DNA from: Hoeflea sp. 108
GTDB taxonomy: Bacteria > Pseudomonadota > Alphaproteobacteria > Rhizobiales > Rhizobiaceae
NCBI RefSeq assembly: GCF_000372965.1
Contig: NZ_KB890024.1
Location: 3,970,839-4,034,838 of the forward strand
Direction of reading: 5' to 3'
DNA: 64,000 nt
Shown: positions 16,483 to 24,785 of the stretch, in pieces
Position numbering within the stretch: position 1 is the stretch's first letter
Layout of the letters: each line of letters begins with the position of its first letter
The notes under the pieces: generated by a model
The model's input: only the letters and a program-made list of their open reading frames with translations
Told to the model about the DNA's origin: nothing
Database searches by the model: none
Program-made: the position numbers and the translations under genes

Positions 16483-18669
16483 TCAACGTTGCGGCCGGCT
16501 TGCCTCTCCCCGTCCTTCACCGAAAGAAAGTCCGGCAGAGGGGCCATTCACGACCAGCAGCGCGTCCGCGATCCAGGCTCCCTGCCCTTCGCCACAGACG
16601 ATCAGCGGGTTGATGTCGAGTTCCTCGATTGCCTCGACATAATTGGACACGAAGCCGGCGATCGCCATGATCGCATCAACGGCAGCACCAACATCCGCCC
16701 TCGCGCGGCCGCGATAGCCGTCGAGCAGCGGATACATCTTCAGCCCCTGCAGCGCCGCCTCCACCTCGCTGCGCGAGGCCGGTAAGAGCAGCGTCGCGCT
16801 GTCCTTGATGATTTCGACCAGCACGCCGCCGGTACCGATGGTCATGACAGGGCCGAACAGCGGATCACTGGTGACGCCGACGATCAGCTCGGCGACACCG
16901 CCCGAGACCATCTTTTCGACATAGAGGCCGGAGCCGAGCGGCAGCAGGGCTGCCGCTGCCGTGCCGACATCTTCGGCGGTTTTCAGATTCAGCCTGACGG
17001 CACCGAGTTCGCTCTTGTGGGCAACGCCGAGTGCCTTGAGCGCCACGGGATATCCCAGCGCCTCGGCGGCTGAGATGGCCTCGGTCACGCTTGCCGCGCG
17101 TCGGCCCGACGGTACAGCAAGGCCGGCGTCGCGCAACAGGAATTTGGCGGCGGCTTCATCGAAGGTGGTTCGGGAAACGTCCCCCTCTGGCCTGCCGGAG
17201 AGAGGTGTGCAGGTGCCACCGCCAATCGATGCTGCAATCGGCCTGGCCCAGGCCTCGCCAATCGCCGCCGCCGCCTCCGCCGCGTCCATTGCCTCTGATA
17301 TCCCCTGCAAGGGCACGATCCCGCGCGAAAACAGGTCGGCGGCATGCTCTTCGGTCAGGTTCTCCGACATCGACGCCACCACGGCGCCGCGCGCGCCATT
17401 GGCCTTCAGCGCAGCCTCGAAAGCGCGCACGGTCGGCCACCAGTCGGCATCCGAGCAGCGGTCGTTGCGTGGGAAGTCGAGCACCAGCATGTTGAGGTCG
17501 AAGCCGCCCGACGCCATCGCCGTGAAGGTGGCCGTCATCGCCGGTTCGTCGTTCCAGATGAAGGTGTGGTAGTCGAGCGGATTGGCGACCGCCACGAAGG
17601 CGCCGAGCGTCGACTTGACCCTCGCATAGTGCTCAGGCGTCAGTGCAGGGAAACGCAGCCGTCGCTCCTCGGCGCTGTCGGCCATGACGGAGGCTTCGCC
17701 GCCCGAGCAACTCATCGACGACAGCGCGAAGCCGGGCAGCGGGCCAATCGCGTGCAGCAGCTTCAGCGTTTCGAGCAGCGACGGGATGGTGTCGACGCGG
17801 GCGATGCCGAGCCGCCTGAGGAAGGCATCCGATGCGGCGTCGGAGCCTGCGAGCGACGCGGTGTGCGAGATCGTCGCCTTGCGCGCCTGTTCGGAGCGGC
17901 CGACCTTCATGGCGACGATCGGCTTATTCAGTTCGCGCGCCCGCGCCGCCAACCGCTCGAAGCCGTCGACGGTATCGAACCCCTCGATGTGCAGCCCGAG
18001 GCACGACACGCGCTCGTCCTCGATCAGCCCAAGCGCCATCTCGGAGAGTCCGGTCTGCGCCTGGTTACCGGCCGTCATCAGGAAGGCCACCGGCAGGCCA
18101 CGCTTCTGCATGGTCAGGTTGCAGGCGATATTGGACGACTGCGTTATGATGGCAACGCCGCGCCCGCCAGTCGCGAGCCTCCGGCCGCCATGCTGGTCGG
18201 GCCACAACAATGCGCCGTCGGCATAGTTGATCAGGCCGTAGCAATTGGGTCCGATGACGGGCATGCCACCGGCCGCCGCCACCAGCTCGACCTGCAGCCG
18301 CTCGCCGTCGGCATCGTCGTTGCCAGCCTCGAGGAAGCCCGAGGCAAAGCAGATCGCCCCGCCTGCGCCGCGTGCGGAGAGTTGTGAGATCACCTCGATG
18401 GTCAGGAAGCGGTTGACGCCGACGAAGGCGGCGTCGGGGGCACCGGGCAGCTCTGCGACCGAGCGGTAAGTCCTGATGCCCTCGACCTCGTCCTTAGTCG
18501 GATGCACCGGCCAGATGTCACCGGCAAACCCCATCTTCAGGCATTGCTTGACCACCGCCGCCGCCTGCGAGCCGCCGAACACGGCGATCGACTTCGGCCG
18601 TAGCAGGCGCTCGAGCCGCGTTCGCCCTGAAGGCTTCGGGGTGGAGGTGGTCAAAGTCGAGCTACTCAT
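16483..18669 (-). CDS. NDP-forming acyl-CoA synthetase (acetate-CoA ligase family)
   Basis: 728 residues. An N-terminal CoA-binding Rossmann domain starts with LLRPKSIAVFGGSQ. It is followed by succinyl-CoA-ligase-like domains with GPNCYGLINYAD and the phosphohistidine segment ISHTASLAGSD. A C-terminal ATP-grasp domain (from about residue 500) contains LKALGVAHKSELGAV and a C-terminal ELDINPLIV. This is the fused alpha-beta ADP-forming type, unlike the AMP-forming CaiC. It probably activates gamma-butyrobetaine, carnitine or a related acid in this operon. Residues near 489-496 (LSGRPEGD) derive from an intergenic repeat inserted in frame. An in-frame GTG at 18681 is an alternative start. Confidence 0.88.
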   Translation of the reverse strand: MSSSTLTTSTPKPSGRTRLERLLRPKSIAVFGGSQAAAVVKQCLKMGFAGDIWPVHPTKDEVEGIRTYRSVAELPGAPDAAFVGVNRFLTIEVISQLSARGAGGAICFASGFLEAGNDDADGERLQVELVAAAGGMPVIGPNCYGLINYADGALLWPDQHGGRRLATGGRGVAIITQSSNIACNLTMQKRGLPVAFLMTAGNQAQTGLSEMALGLIEDERVSCLGLHIEGFDTVDGFERLAARARELNKPIVAMKVGRSEQARKATISHTASLAGSDAASDAFLRRLGIARVDTIPSLLETLKLLHAIGPLPGFALSSMSCSGGEASVMADSAEERRLRFPALTPEHYARVKSTLGAFVAVANPLDYHTFIWNDEPAMTATFTAMASGGFDLNMLVLDFPRNDRCSDADWWPTVRAFEAALKANGARGAVVASMSENLTEEHAADLFSRGIVPLQGISEAMDAAEAAAAIGEAWARPIAASIGGGTCTPLSGRPEGDVSRTTFDEAAAKFLLRDAGLAVPSGRRAASVTEAISAAEALGYPVALKALGVAHKSELGAVRLNLKTAEDVGTAAAALLPLGSGLYVEKMVSGGVAELIVGVTSDPLFGPVMTIGTGGVLVEIIKDSATLLLPASRSEVEAALQGLKMYPLLDGYRGRARADVGAAVDAIMAIAGFVSNYVEAIEELDINPLIVCGEGQGAWIADALLVVNGPSAGLSFGEGRGEASRPQR
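17181..17205. repeat. Intergenic-repeat fragment inside a coding sequence
   Basis: CCCCCTCTGGCCTGCCGG at 17181-17198 is identical to 15374-15391 in the nearby intergenic repeat. Here it lies inside the acyl-CoA synthetase gene and on the minus strand is read in frame as LSGRPEGD. It falls in the linker before the ATP-grasp domain, a position likely to tolerate extra residues. Confidence 0.75.
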
Positions 18670-18750
18670 TTCCACCCCCACCCGGCCCTGCGGGCCACCC
18701 TGCCCCGAAGAGCAAGGTCAAACTTGTCTGCCGCTTCCGCAGCCTCAAAA

Positions 18751-19914
18751 TCATCCGCCCACCGCTCTGAGCAGCGCGCGCGAAATGATGTGTCGCTGGA
18801 TTTCCGACGTGCCTTCCCAGATGCGCTCGACGCGGGCGTCGCGCCAGATGCGCTCCAGCGGCAGGTCGTCCATCAGGCCCATGCCGCCATGGATCTGGAT
18901 CGCCTCGTCGGCGACGAAGGCCAGCATCTCGGTGGCCTTGAGCTTGGCCATCGCCATGTCCTGGTCGGTGACCGTGCCCTGGTCGTATTTCCAGCCGGCC
19001 TCCATGACCATCAGTTCGGCCGCCTTGAGCTCGGTTGCCATGTCGGCGAGCTTGAAGGACACGCCCTGGAACTTGCCGATCTGCTGGCCGAACTGTTCGC
19101 GTTGGGCGGCATATTCGATGGCATGGCCAAGCGCGCGTTCGGCACGGCCGAGACAGGTTGCACCGACCTGCAGGCGGGTGGCCCCCAGCCAGGAGTTCGC
19201 GACCTCGAACCCCTTGTGCACCTCGCCAAGGATCTGGCTCGCCGGCAACCGGCAGTCGTCGAACTCCAGCACCGAATTGGTGTAGCCGCGATGCGAGACG
19301 TTGCGGTAGCCCTCCCGCACGGTGAAGCCGGGGGTGCCCTTGTCGACGAAGAAGGCGGTGATCTTCTTGCGTTTGCCACGGGGACTGTCCTCCTCGCCCG
19401 AGGCCATGAAGACGATGGCGAAATCGGCAATATCGGCGTGGGAGATGAAATGCTTGGTGCCGTTGAGCACCCAGTCGCCGCCCTGTTCGACGGCGCTCGC
19501 CTTCATGCCGCGCAAGTCCGAACCGGCGCCCGGCTCGGTCATGGCGAGACAGTCCGATTTTTCGCCGCGGATACAGGGGAAAAGGTACTTTTCGCGCTGC
19601 TCCGCCGTACCGGCGAGAAGGATGTTCGAAGGGCGCGCCACGCAGGTCCAATGCAGCGCATAGTTGGCGCGGCCGAGCTCCTTCTCGTAGAGCAGCCAGG
19701 TCAGCGTATCGAGCCCGGCGCCACCGACATCTGATGGCATGTTGGCTGCATAGAGCCCGGCAGATATCGCCTTTCCCTTGATCTCCTCGATCAGCTCGCG
19801 CCTGAGATGGCCCGTGCGCTCGACCTCCTGCTCATGCGGATAAAGCTCGTTCTCGACGAAGGCGCGCGTCGTGTCGACGATCAGCTGCTGTTCTTCGGAC
19901 AGACCGAAATGCAT
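18751..19914 (-). CDS. Acyl-CoA dehydrogenase, possibly gamma-butyrobetainyl-CoA dehydrogenase
   Basis: 387 residues with the full acyl-CoA dehydrogenase layout. There is a helical N-terminal domain, the FAD/substrate signature AMTEPGAGSDLRGMKAS (about residues 125-140), a beta domain, and the C-terminal QIHGGMGLMDDLPLERIWRD. The predicted catalytic base is the glutamate in IWEGTSEIQ. It sits three bases after carnitine dehydrogenase in the same operon. By context it may form crotonobetainyl-CoA from gamma-butyrobetainyl-CoA, the entry to carnitine. The sequence alone does not fix the chain, and a CaiA-like reductive role is an alternative. Confidence 0.87.
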   Translation of the reverse strand: MHFGLSEEQQLIVDTTRAFVENELYPHEQEVERTGHLRRELIEEIKGKAISAGLYAANMPSDVGGAGLDTLTWLLYEKELGRANYALHWTCVARPSNILLAGTAEQREKYLFPCIRGEKSDCLAMTEPGAGSDLRGMKASAVEQGGDWVLNGTKHFISHADIADFAIVFMASGEEDSPRGKRKKITAFFVDKGTPGFTVREGYRNVSHRGYTNSVLEFDDCRLPASQILGEVHKGFEVANSWLGATRLQVGATCLGRAERALGHAIEYAAQREQFGQQIGKFQGVSFKLADMATELKAAELMVMEAGWKYDQGTVTDQDMAMAKLKATEMLAFVADEAIQIHGGMGLMDDLPLERIWRDARVERIWEGTSEIQRHIISRALLRAVGG

Positions 19915-19917
19915 GGC

Positions 19918-21015
19918 TTAGCCCTTCTTCTTGGCCGAAGCCTTTTTCGCCGCCTTCTTCACCGGCTTGCTCGCCTTGGCCTTTTCAGCAGCTTTCGAAA
20001 CCTTGGGTTTGGCCTGGGAGGCGAGCTGCTTGGTGTAGTCCTTGTAGAGCGCACCGGCGCCCCAGCCCTTGCCCTTGTTCTGCTTCGACAGCGCATCCAT
20101 GATTGCGACCAGATTGTCGTCGCGGATCTTTTCCAGCTCGCGGATCGACCATTTCGACGACTGGTCGTCGGACTGGCCGGCGATCAAGTCGACCAGCTCG
20201 TCGTTGAACTCCGGCACATCCATCAGCTTGGTCCATGGCCACTCCAGGCACGGGCCGAACTGGGCCATGAAGTGGCGCATGCCCGCCTCGCCACCGGCGA
20301 TGCGGTAGACCTGGAACATGCCCATCTGGGCCCAGCGCAGGCCGAAGCCGTAGCGCATGATGTCGTCGAGCTCTTCGACCGAGCAGATGCCGTCCTTGAT
20401 CAGCCACAAAGCCTCGCGCCAGGCCGCTTCCAGCAGGCGGTCGCCGACAAAGGCCTCGATCTCCTTGCGGATGACCACGGGCTTCATGCCGATGGAGGAA
20501 TAGATCTCCTTGGCCACCTCGATGGCCTCGGGGAAGGTCTTGCTACCACCGACGATCTCGACGATGGGCAGGAGATAGACCGGGTTGAACGGATGGCCGA
20601 CCACCAGCCTTTCAGGGTGCTTCTTCATCGCCACCTGCATGTCGGACGGCTTGATACCCGAGGTCGACGAGCCGATGATCGCATTGGCCGGCGCGTGCAT
20701 GTCGATCTCGGCCAGCACCTTGTGCTTGAGGTCGAGCCTCTCAGGCACGCTTTCCTGGATGAAGTCGGCGTCGGCCACGGCCTCGGCAATGGTCTTGGCG
20801 TAGGTCAGCTTGCCTTCCTTGGGCAGGCCGCCTGGCACCATCTGCCTGTAGGCGCGCCGCGCGCCCTTCATCACCTCGCCGACCTTGCGTGAGGCCTCCG
20901 GATCGGGATCGAAGATCGACACGTCGATACCGTTGAGCAAAAGCCGCGCCACCCAGCCCGCGCCGATCACCCCGCCGCCAATGGCGGCTGCTTTGGAAAT
21001 TGTGTTCATGAGCAT
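19918..21015 (-). CDS. lcdH: L-carnitine 3-dehydrogenase with lysine-rich C-terminal tail
   Basis: 365 residues of the 3-hydroxyacyl-CoA dehydrogenase superfamily. The NAD-binding motif is GGGVIGAGW (about residues 13-21). Catalytic regions are IGSSTSG and GHPFNPVYLLPIVE, with the histidine. LLEAAWREALWLIKDG and MRYGFGLRWAQMG are typical of carnitine dehydrogenases. It oxidises L-carnitine to 3-dehydrocarnitine, which the next upstream gene's BKACE product cleaves. The last ~30 residues form an Ala/Lys/Ser tail (KPVKKAAKKASAKKKG) that is not part of the catalytic fold. A GGGAGG ribosome site fits either ATG 21015 or ATG 21009. Confidence 0.92.
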   Translation of the reverse strand: MLMNTISKAAAIGGGVIGAGWVARLLLNGIDVSIFDPDPEASRKVGEVMKGARRAYRQMVPGGLPKEGKLTYAKTIAEAVADADFIQESVPERLDLKHKVLAEIDMHAPANAIIGSSTSGIKPSDMQVAMKKHPERLVVGHPFNPVYLLPIVEIVGGSKTFPEAIEVAKEIYSSIGMKPVVIRKEIEAFVGDRLLEAAWREALWLIKDGICSVEELDDIMRYGFGLRWAQMGMFQVYRIAGGEAGMRHFMAQFGPCLEWPWTKLMDVPEFNDELVDLIAGQSDDQSSKWSIRELEKIRDDNLVAIMDALSKQNKGKGWGAGALYKDYTKQLASQAKPKVSKAAEKAKASKPVKKAAKKASAKKKG

Positions 21016-21040
21016 GCCCCTCCCGGCAGATTGTCAGCGA

Positions 21041-21958
21041 TCAGACCGCCAGCGGCGCGCGCTTCACGAGGTTGAGCTTCTTGCGCACCTCTTCGGGCCC
21101 GATGACCCTGGCACCCAGGGTCTCGACGACTGTAACCGCCTTCTCGACCAGCTGCGCATTGGTGGCGAGCACGCCCTTGTCGAGCCAGAGATTGTCCTCG
21201 AGGCCGACGCGCACATTGCCGCCGGCGAGCACCGCGGCAGCGGCATAGGCCATCTGGTTGCGGCCTAGCGAGAAGGCCGAGAAGGTCCAGCTCTTCGGCA
21301 CGTTGTTGACCATCGCCATGAAGGTGTTGAGATCGTCCGGCGCACCCCACGGCACGCCCATGCACAGCTGCACCAGTGCGTCGGGCGCCAGCACGCCCTC
21401 CTCCACCAGCTGCTTGGCAAACCACAGATGGCCGGTGTCGAAGGCCTCAATCTCCGGCTTCACGCCCATCGCGGTCATCATGCCGCCCATGGCGCGCAGC
21501 ATGCCCGGTGTGTTGGTCATGACATAGTCGGCCTCGGCGAAGTTCATCGTGCCGCAGTCGAGCGTGCAGATCTCGGGCAGACACTGGCGCACATGCTCGA
21601 CGCGGTTCGTGGCACCTCCCATGTCGGTGCCGGCCTGCTTCAGCGGCAGCGGGTTTTCGACGTCGCCAAACACCATGTCGCCACCCATGCCGGCGGTCAG
21701 GTTCAGCACCACGTCGACGTCTGCCTCGCGGATGCGCTCGGTCACCTCACGGTAAAGATGGATGTCCCGGCGAGGCTTGCCGGTCTCGGGGTCACGGACA
21801 TGGCAATGGACGATGGCCGCACCGGCCTTGGCTGCCTCGATGGCCGAGTCGGCGATTTCCTTGGGTGAACGCGGCACCAGCCGGCTGCGATCCTGCGTGC
21901 CGCCGGACCCGGTCACGGCACAGGTAATGAAGACCTCGCGGTTCATTTCGAGCGGCAT
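21041..21958 (-). CDS. Beta-keto acid cleavage enzyme (BKACE, DUF849), 3-dehydrocarnitine cleavage
   Basis: 305 residues. The zinc-site motif HCHVRDPETG (about residues 45-55), FITCAVTGSG at the N-terminus, LNLTAGMGGD, and the DTGHLWFAKQLVEEG region identify the DUF849/BKACE family. Members cleave beta-keto acids with acetyl-CoA; the carnitine-linked subgroup yields glycine-betaine-CoA (betainyl-CoA) and acetoacetate. Its position directly ahead of lcdH (25-bp gap) supports that activity. The chosen ATG at 21958 has a GGGAGG ribosome site. It is the first gene of the leftward operon and is divergent from the GlxA-type regulator across 78 bp. No betainyl-CoA thioesterase is visible nearby. Confidence 0.92.
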   Translation of the reverse strand: MPLEMNREVFITCAVTGSGGTQDRSRLVPRSPKEIADSAIEAAKAGAAIVHCHVRDPETGKPRRDIHLYREVTERIREADVDVVLNLTAGMGGDMVFGDVENPLPLKQAGTDMGGATNRVEHVRQCLPEICTLDCGTMNFAEADYVMTNTPGMLRAMGGMMTAMGVKPEIEAFDTGHLWFAKQLVEEGVLAPDALVQLCMGVPWGAPDDLNTFMAMVNNVPKSWTFSAFSLGRNQMAYAAAAVLAGGNVRVGLEDNLWLDKGVLATNAQLVEKAVTVVETLGARVIGPEEVRKKLNLVKRAPLAV

Positions 21959-22036
21959 CGCATTCCTCCCAGCAGCAATTCCGAACCCATGATTGCGCTG
22001 CTTGCGCTGGCTTGTTTTGCGTTTTACGAAAGGCAA

Positions 22037-23017
22037 ATGGTAAAAAGCGAAAAGCCGACAATCTTTCGCGAAGAACGTACACCGCTCAAGGTGACGATGC
22101 TGGTCTTCTCCGGCGCGTCCATCATGTGTGTGGCGTCGGCCGTCGACCCGCTGCGCGCCGCCAACCGTGTCTCGGGCGAAATCCTGTTCGACTACCGGCT
22201 GGTGTCGAGCACCGGCGAGCCGGCCATCACCACCTGCGGCCTGCCGGTGGCAGTCTCCGGTGCCTTCGACCCCGACGGGGCCTGCGACGTGCTGATGGTC
22301 ATCGCCGGCTTCGGAACGCAAGGCTACGCCACGTCAAAGCTGCTCGGCGGCATAAGGCGCTGCGCCCGCAAGGCGCGTGCCGCAGGCGGCATCGAGGCCG
22401 GCACGTGGCTGGTCGCTCGCGCCGGGCTCTTGGAAGGCCGCGCCGCCACCACCCATTGGGAAGACATGGAGGATTTTGCCTCTGCCTTTCCCGACGTCGA
22501 GGTTCGCCCCGACCGCTACATCATCGACGGCCCGGTCTTCACCTCGGGCGGCGCCGCCCCCACTTTCGACCTGATGCTGCATCTGGTGCGTTCGCGATTG
22601 GGCATGGCGACCGCGCTCGATGTCGCCAGCGTCTTCATTTACGACCAGTCGCGCGCCGCCACCGACGCACAGCCGCTGGTCTCGCTCGGCCGGCTCGACG
22701 GCTACGACCCGCGCCTCGCCCAGGCGATCCGGCTGATGGAAGCGCATGTTGACCAGCCGCTGACGATTGCCGCGATTGCAAAACGCGCCGGCGTGACGGC
22801 GCGCACGCTCGAAAGCATCTTCCGCGCCTCGATTGGCGAGACGCCGGGGGCCTATTATCTCAGGCTGAGATTGAGCGCCGCGCGCCGGCTCGTGGTCGAC
22901 ACGCGCGTCAGCATGGCCGAGGTTGCGGAGCGCACTGGATTTTCATCAGCCGCGGCCTTCTCCCGCAGCTTTTCGAAAGCCTTCGGCACCGCACCGGTGA
23001 GGATGCGCAAGGGCTAA
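22037..23017 (+). CDS. GlxA family transcriptional regulator (AraC-type HTH), carnitine operon activator candidate
   Basis: 326 residues from the ATG at 22037, which has a GAAAGG ribosome site. The N-terminal ~190 residues are a DJ-1/PfpI-like amidotransferase-type domain lacking obvious catalysis (VTMLVFSGASIMCVAS, DVLMVIAGFGT, AGTWLVARAGLL). The C-terminal ~100 residues have two AraC helix-turn-helix motifs (LTIAAIAKRAGVTARTLES; MAEVAERTGFSSAAAFSRS). This architecture is shared with the carnitine and betaine regulators CdhR and GbdR. Its divergent position from the BKACE gene makes it the likely local activator. The inducer is inferred, not shown. Confidence 0.9.
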   Translation: MVKSEKPTIFREERTPLKVTMLVFSGASIMCVASAVDPLRAANRVSGEILFDYRLVSSTGEPAITTCGLPVAVSGAFDPDGACDVLMVIAGFGTQGYATSKLLGGIRRCARKARAAGGIEAGTWLVARAGLLEGRAATTHWEDMEDFASAFPDVEVRPDRYIIDGPVFTSGGAAPTFDLMLHLVRSRLGMATALDVASVFIYDQSRAATDAQPLVSLGRLDGYDPRLAQAIRLMEAHVDQPLTIAAIAKRAGVTARTLESIFRASIGETPGAYYLRLRLSAARRLVVDTRVSMAEVAERTGFSSAAAFSRSFSKAFGTAPVRMRKG

Positions 23018-23782
23018 CCTCTACGGGCGAGGATCCACTCGACCGCCGCCTCGAGATCGTCGACAACGGCGGTCGGATGCGGCGCGTAGCGGCTTTCGTC
23101 TCCAGCGCGGTACTTGCCGGTTCGCACCAGAAGGGCTGTTCCGATCCCCGCCTTCAAGGCACCGCACACGTCGCTTTCGGCGTCATCGCCGACCATCACC
23201 GCCAAACCAGGCGGGCAATCCAACCCGGCCAGTGCGGCATGGAAGAAGTCGCGAGACGGCTTGCCCAGCACCGTCGCCTGCTTGCCGGCAGCGAATTCCA
23301 GTGCTGCGACGAAAGCCCCGGCATCGAGACTGGCCCGCCATCGGCATCCTTGAAGGTGCGATTGACCGCAAGCGCGAGGAATTCGGCACCGTCGATCAGT
23401 TGCCGGAAGACGGCGTTCATCGCCGCATAGGTGAAGGCCTCGGCAGCATCGCCGACCACCACCGCCCTCCTGTCACCAAACTTGTTGCCGGCGAATTCGG
23501 GCACGAGATCGGGATGCACCAGGAGATACGCCGAGCAGCCTTCGCGTGCGAGCCAATCGACCGCGGCACGCGCCGGGGTGAACAGCTCGTCGCGGTCGAC
23601 TGCAACACCAAGGCTCGCGAGTGGGCAACGATCGCCCGGTGCGGCGACCTCGTCGTGTTGCTGACGAAGCGGATCGGCAGGCCCTCGGCGCGAAGCCGCC
23701 CGATGGCCGCGACAGCACCCGGGATCGGTCTATCGCCGTCATAAACGACGCCCGAGAGGTCGAGCAGAACCGCGCGTATCAT
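23014..23782 (-). pseudogene. HAD-superfamily hydrolase (LHPP/HDHD2-like) with two frameshifts
   Basis: Three overlapping reading frames together make one HAD phosphatase of about 255 residues. The N-terminal frame has the nucleophile motif LLDLSGVVYDGD and FVSNTTRSPH. After about 23607-23612 the sequence continues in another frame with VAVDRDELFTPARAAVDW and AVVVGDAAEAFTYAAMN. After about 23331-23335 it moves to a third frame with VLGKPSRDFF and MVGDDAESDVCGALKAG. Each break is explained by one missing base in a short C/G run. It is either a recent pseudogene or a pair of sequencing errors. Its stop overlaps the regulator's stop by 4 bp, tail to tail. Confidence 0.8.
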
Positions 23783-23832
23783 GCGAGGAGCATGGCGGTC
23801 CCCGCCCCCTCAGTCAAACCACTCTGTCGGGA

Positions 23833-24063
23833 TCAGGCCACGGCGCGACCATCGGTATCGATATGCGCGCGCATGCTCTGCGCCAGCACGGCCTCAAGCC
23901 GCGTCGTCACGGCCCGGGTCCACTCGTCGGACAGTTCAGGCTCCAGTGGCGGCGGCAACGCCATCAGCCTGTCGACGAACGAAGCATCCCCTGATGTGTT
24001 CAACAGGGCATCGATCGCCGGGTCATGGATATCTTTGGTGAAAGTCTTTTGTTCCCGTCTCAT
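23833..24063 (-). CDS. Small hypothetical protein (76 aa)
   Basis: A 76-residue frame from the ATG at 24063. It has a basic N-terminus (MRREQKTFTKD), an acidic and proline-containing middle (ALPPPLEPELSDEW) and no membrane segment, signal peptide or metal motif. Codon usage is like the neighbours. It lies between the HAD gene and a GNAT gene with its own spacing, and the ribosome site is weak. I do not recognise the family, and it could be a conserved rhizobial hypothetical protein. Confidence 0.5.
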   Translation of the reverse strand: MRREQKTFTKDIHDPAIDALLNTSGDASFVDRLMALPPPLEPELSDEWTRAVTTRLEAVLAQSMRAHIDTDGRAVA

Positions 24064-24175
24064 GGGACGCTAAGTCACTGATTCGACGGGCCTCTTAAGG
24101 GCGAGAAAGAGGCAATTCAGGGGCATGCGTGTGCGCCGCCGCCGGGCTCAATCAGGCCGAGTCCTGGCCGGTTCC

Positions 24176-24661
24176 TCAGCCCGCAACCAGCGGTTTTTCA
24201 AACAATATGGTGGTCAGCCCGCTGTCCCACTCCTCGTCGGGATAACGCGCCGTCTCGGCATAACCCATGGCGCGGTAGAAGGTCTGGCTCTGCTGGTTGA
24301 AGGTGTCGGTTTCAAGCCGCACTTTTTCCAAGCCGGCCTTGCCGATCTCCTGCTCTGCCCGCGCCAGAAGCTGCCGGCCGAGGCCAAGGCGCTGATAGGC
24401 CCCCGCAACATGCAGCGCCTCTATGAAGTCGCCGCTCCAGTGGACCATGCCGGCGACACGGCCGTCGACTTCGGCCACCCAGAAGGCGAGACCATTTTGA
24501 TCGACATAACGGCCGCCGATATCGGATGAGAGATAGCGCCCGGCCGACGCCGCGCTGATTTCCGGCCGCCAGGTGCTTTCGAACGTGTCGGCCAACACCT
24601 GCTTCACTTGGGCGAAATCAGCTGTCTTCGCCGGCCGCACCAGGATGTTACGCTTGTCCAT
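24176..24661 (-). CDS. GNAT family N-acetyltransferase
   Basis: 161 residues. The acetyl-CoA-binding motif A is AYQRLGLGRQLLARAEQEI (about residues 87-105). It is preceded by the beta-strand FWVAEVDGRVAGMVHW and followed by VRLETDTFNQQSQTFYRAMGY, all characteristic of GNAT enzymes. I chose the ATG at 24661, which has an AGGAG ribosome site and the usual IxVRPAxxxD start; longer in-frame starts overlap the xylA terminator. The acetylated substrate is not identifiable. Confidence 0.88.
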   Translation of the reverse strand: MDKRNILVRPAKTADFAQVKQVLADTFESTWRPEISAASAGRYLSSDIGGRYVDQNGLAFWVAEVDGRVAGMVHWSGDFIEALHVAGAYQRLGLGRQLLARAEQEIGKAGLEKVRLETDTFNQQSQTFYRAMGYAETARYPDEEWDSGLTTILFEKPLVAG

Positions 24662-24730
24662 GCTGTCGCTCCTGCTCTTGAGGCGTCCGTCTAGCATCGG
24701 CCCTGCCTTTGAACATCGGACAGCGTGTAC

Positions 24731-24763
24731 AAAAAATGGCGCCAGCCCTGGGGCCGGCGCCAT
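24731..24763 (-). terminator. Rho-independent terminator of xylA
   Basis: On the minus strand, ATGGCGCC (from 24763) pairs with GGCGCCAT (ending 24736) around a GC-rich loop and is followed by TTTTTT (24736-24731). It begins 23 bases after the xylA stop, the position expected for its terminator. Confidence 0.85.
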
Positions 24764-24785
24764 CATTCATCGCGGTTCGAAGCCG

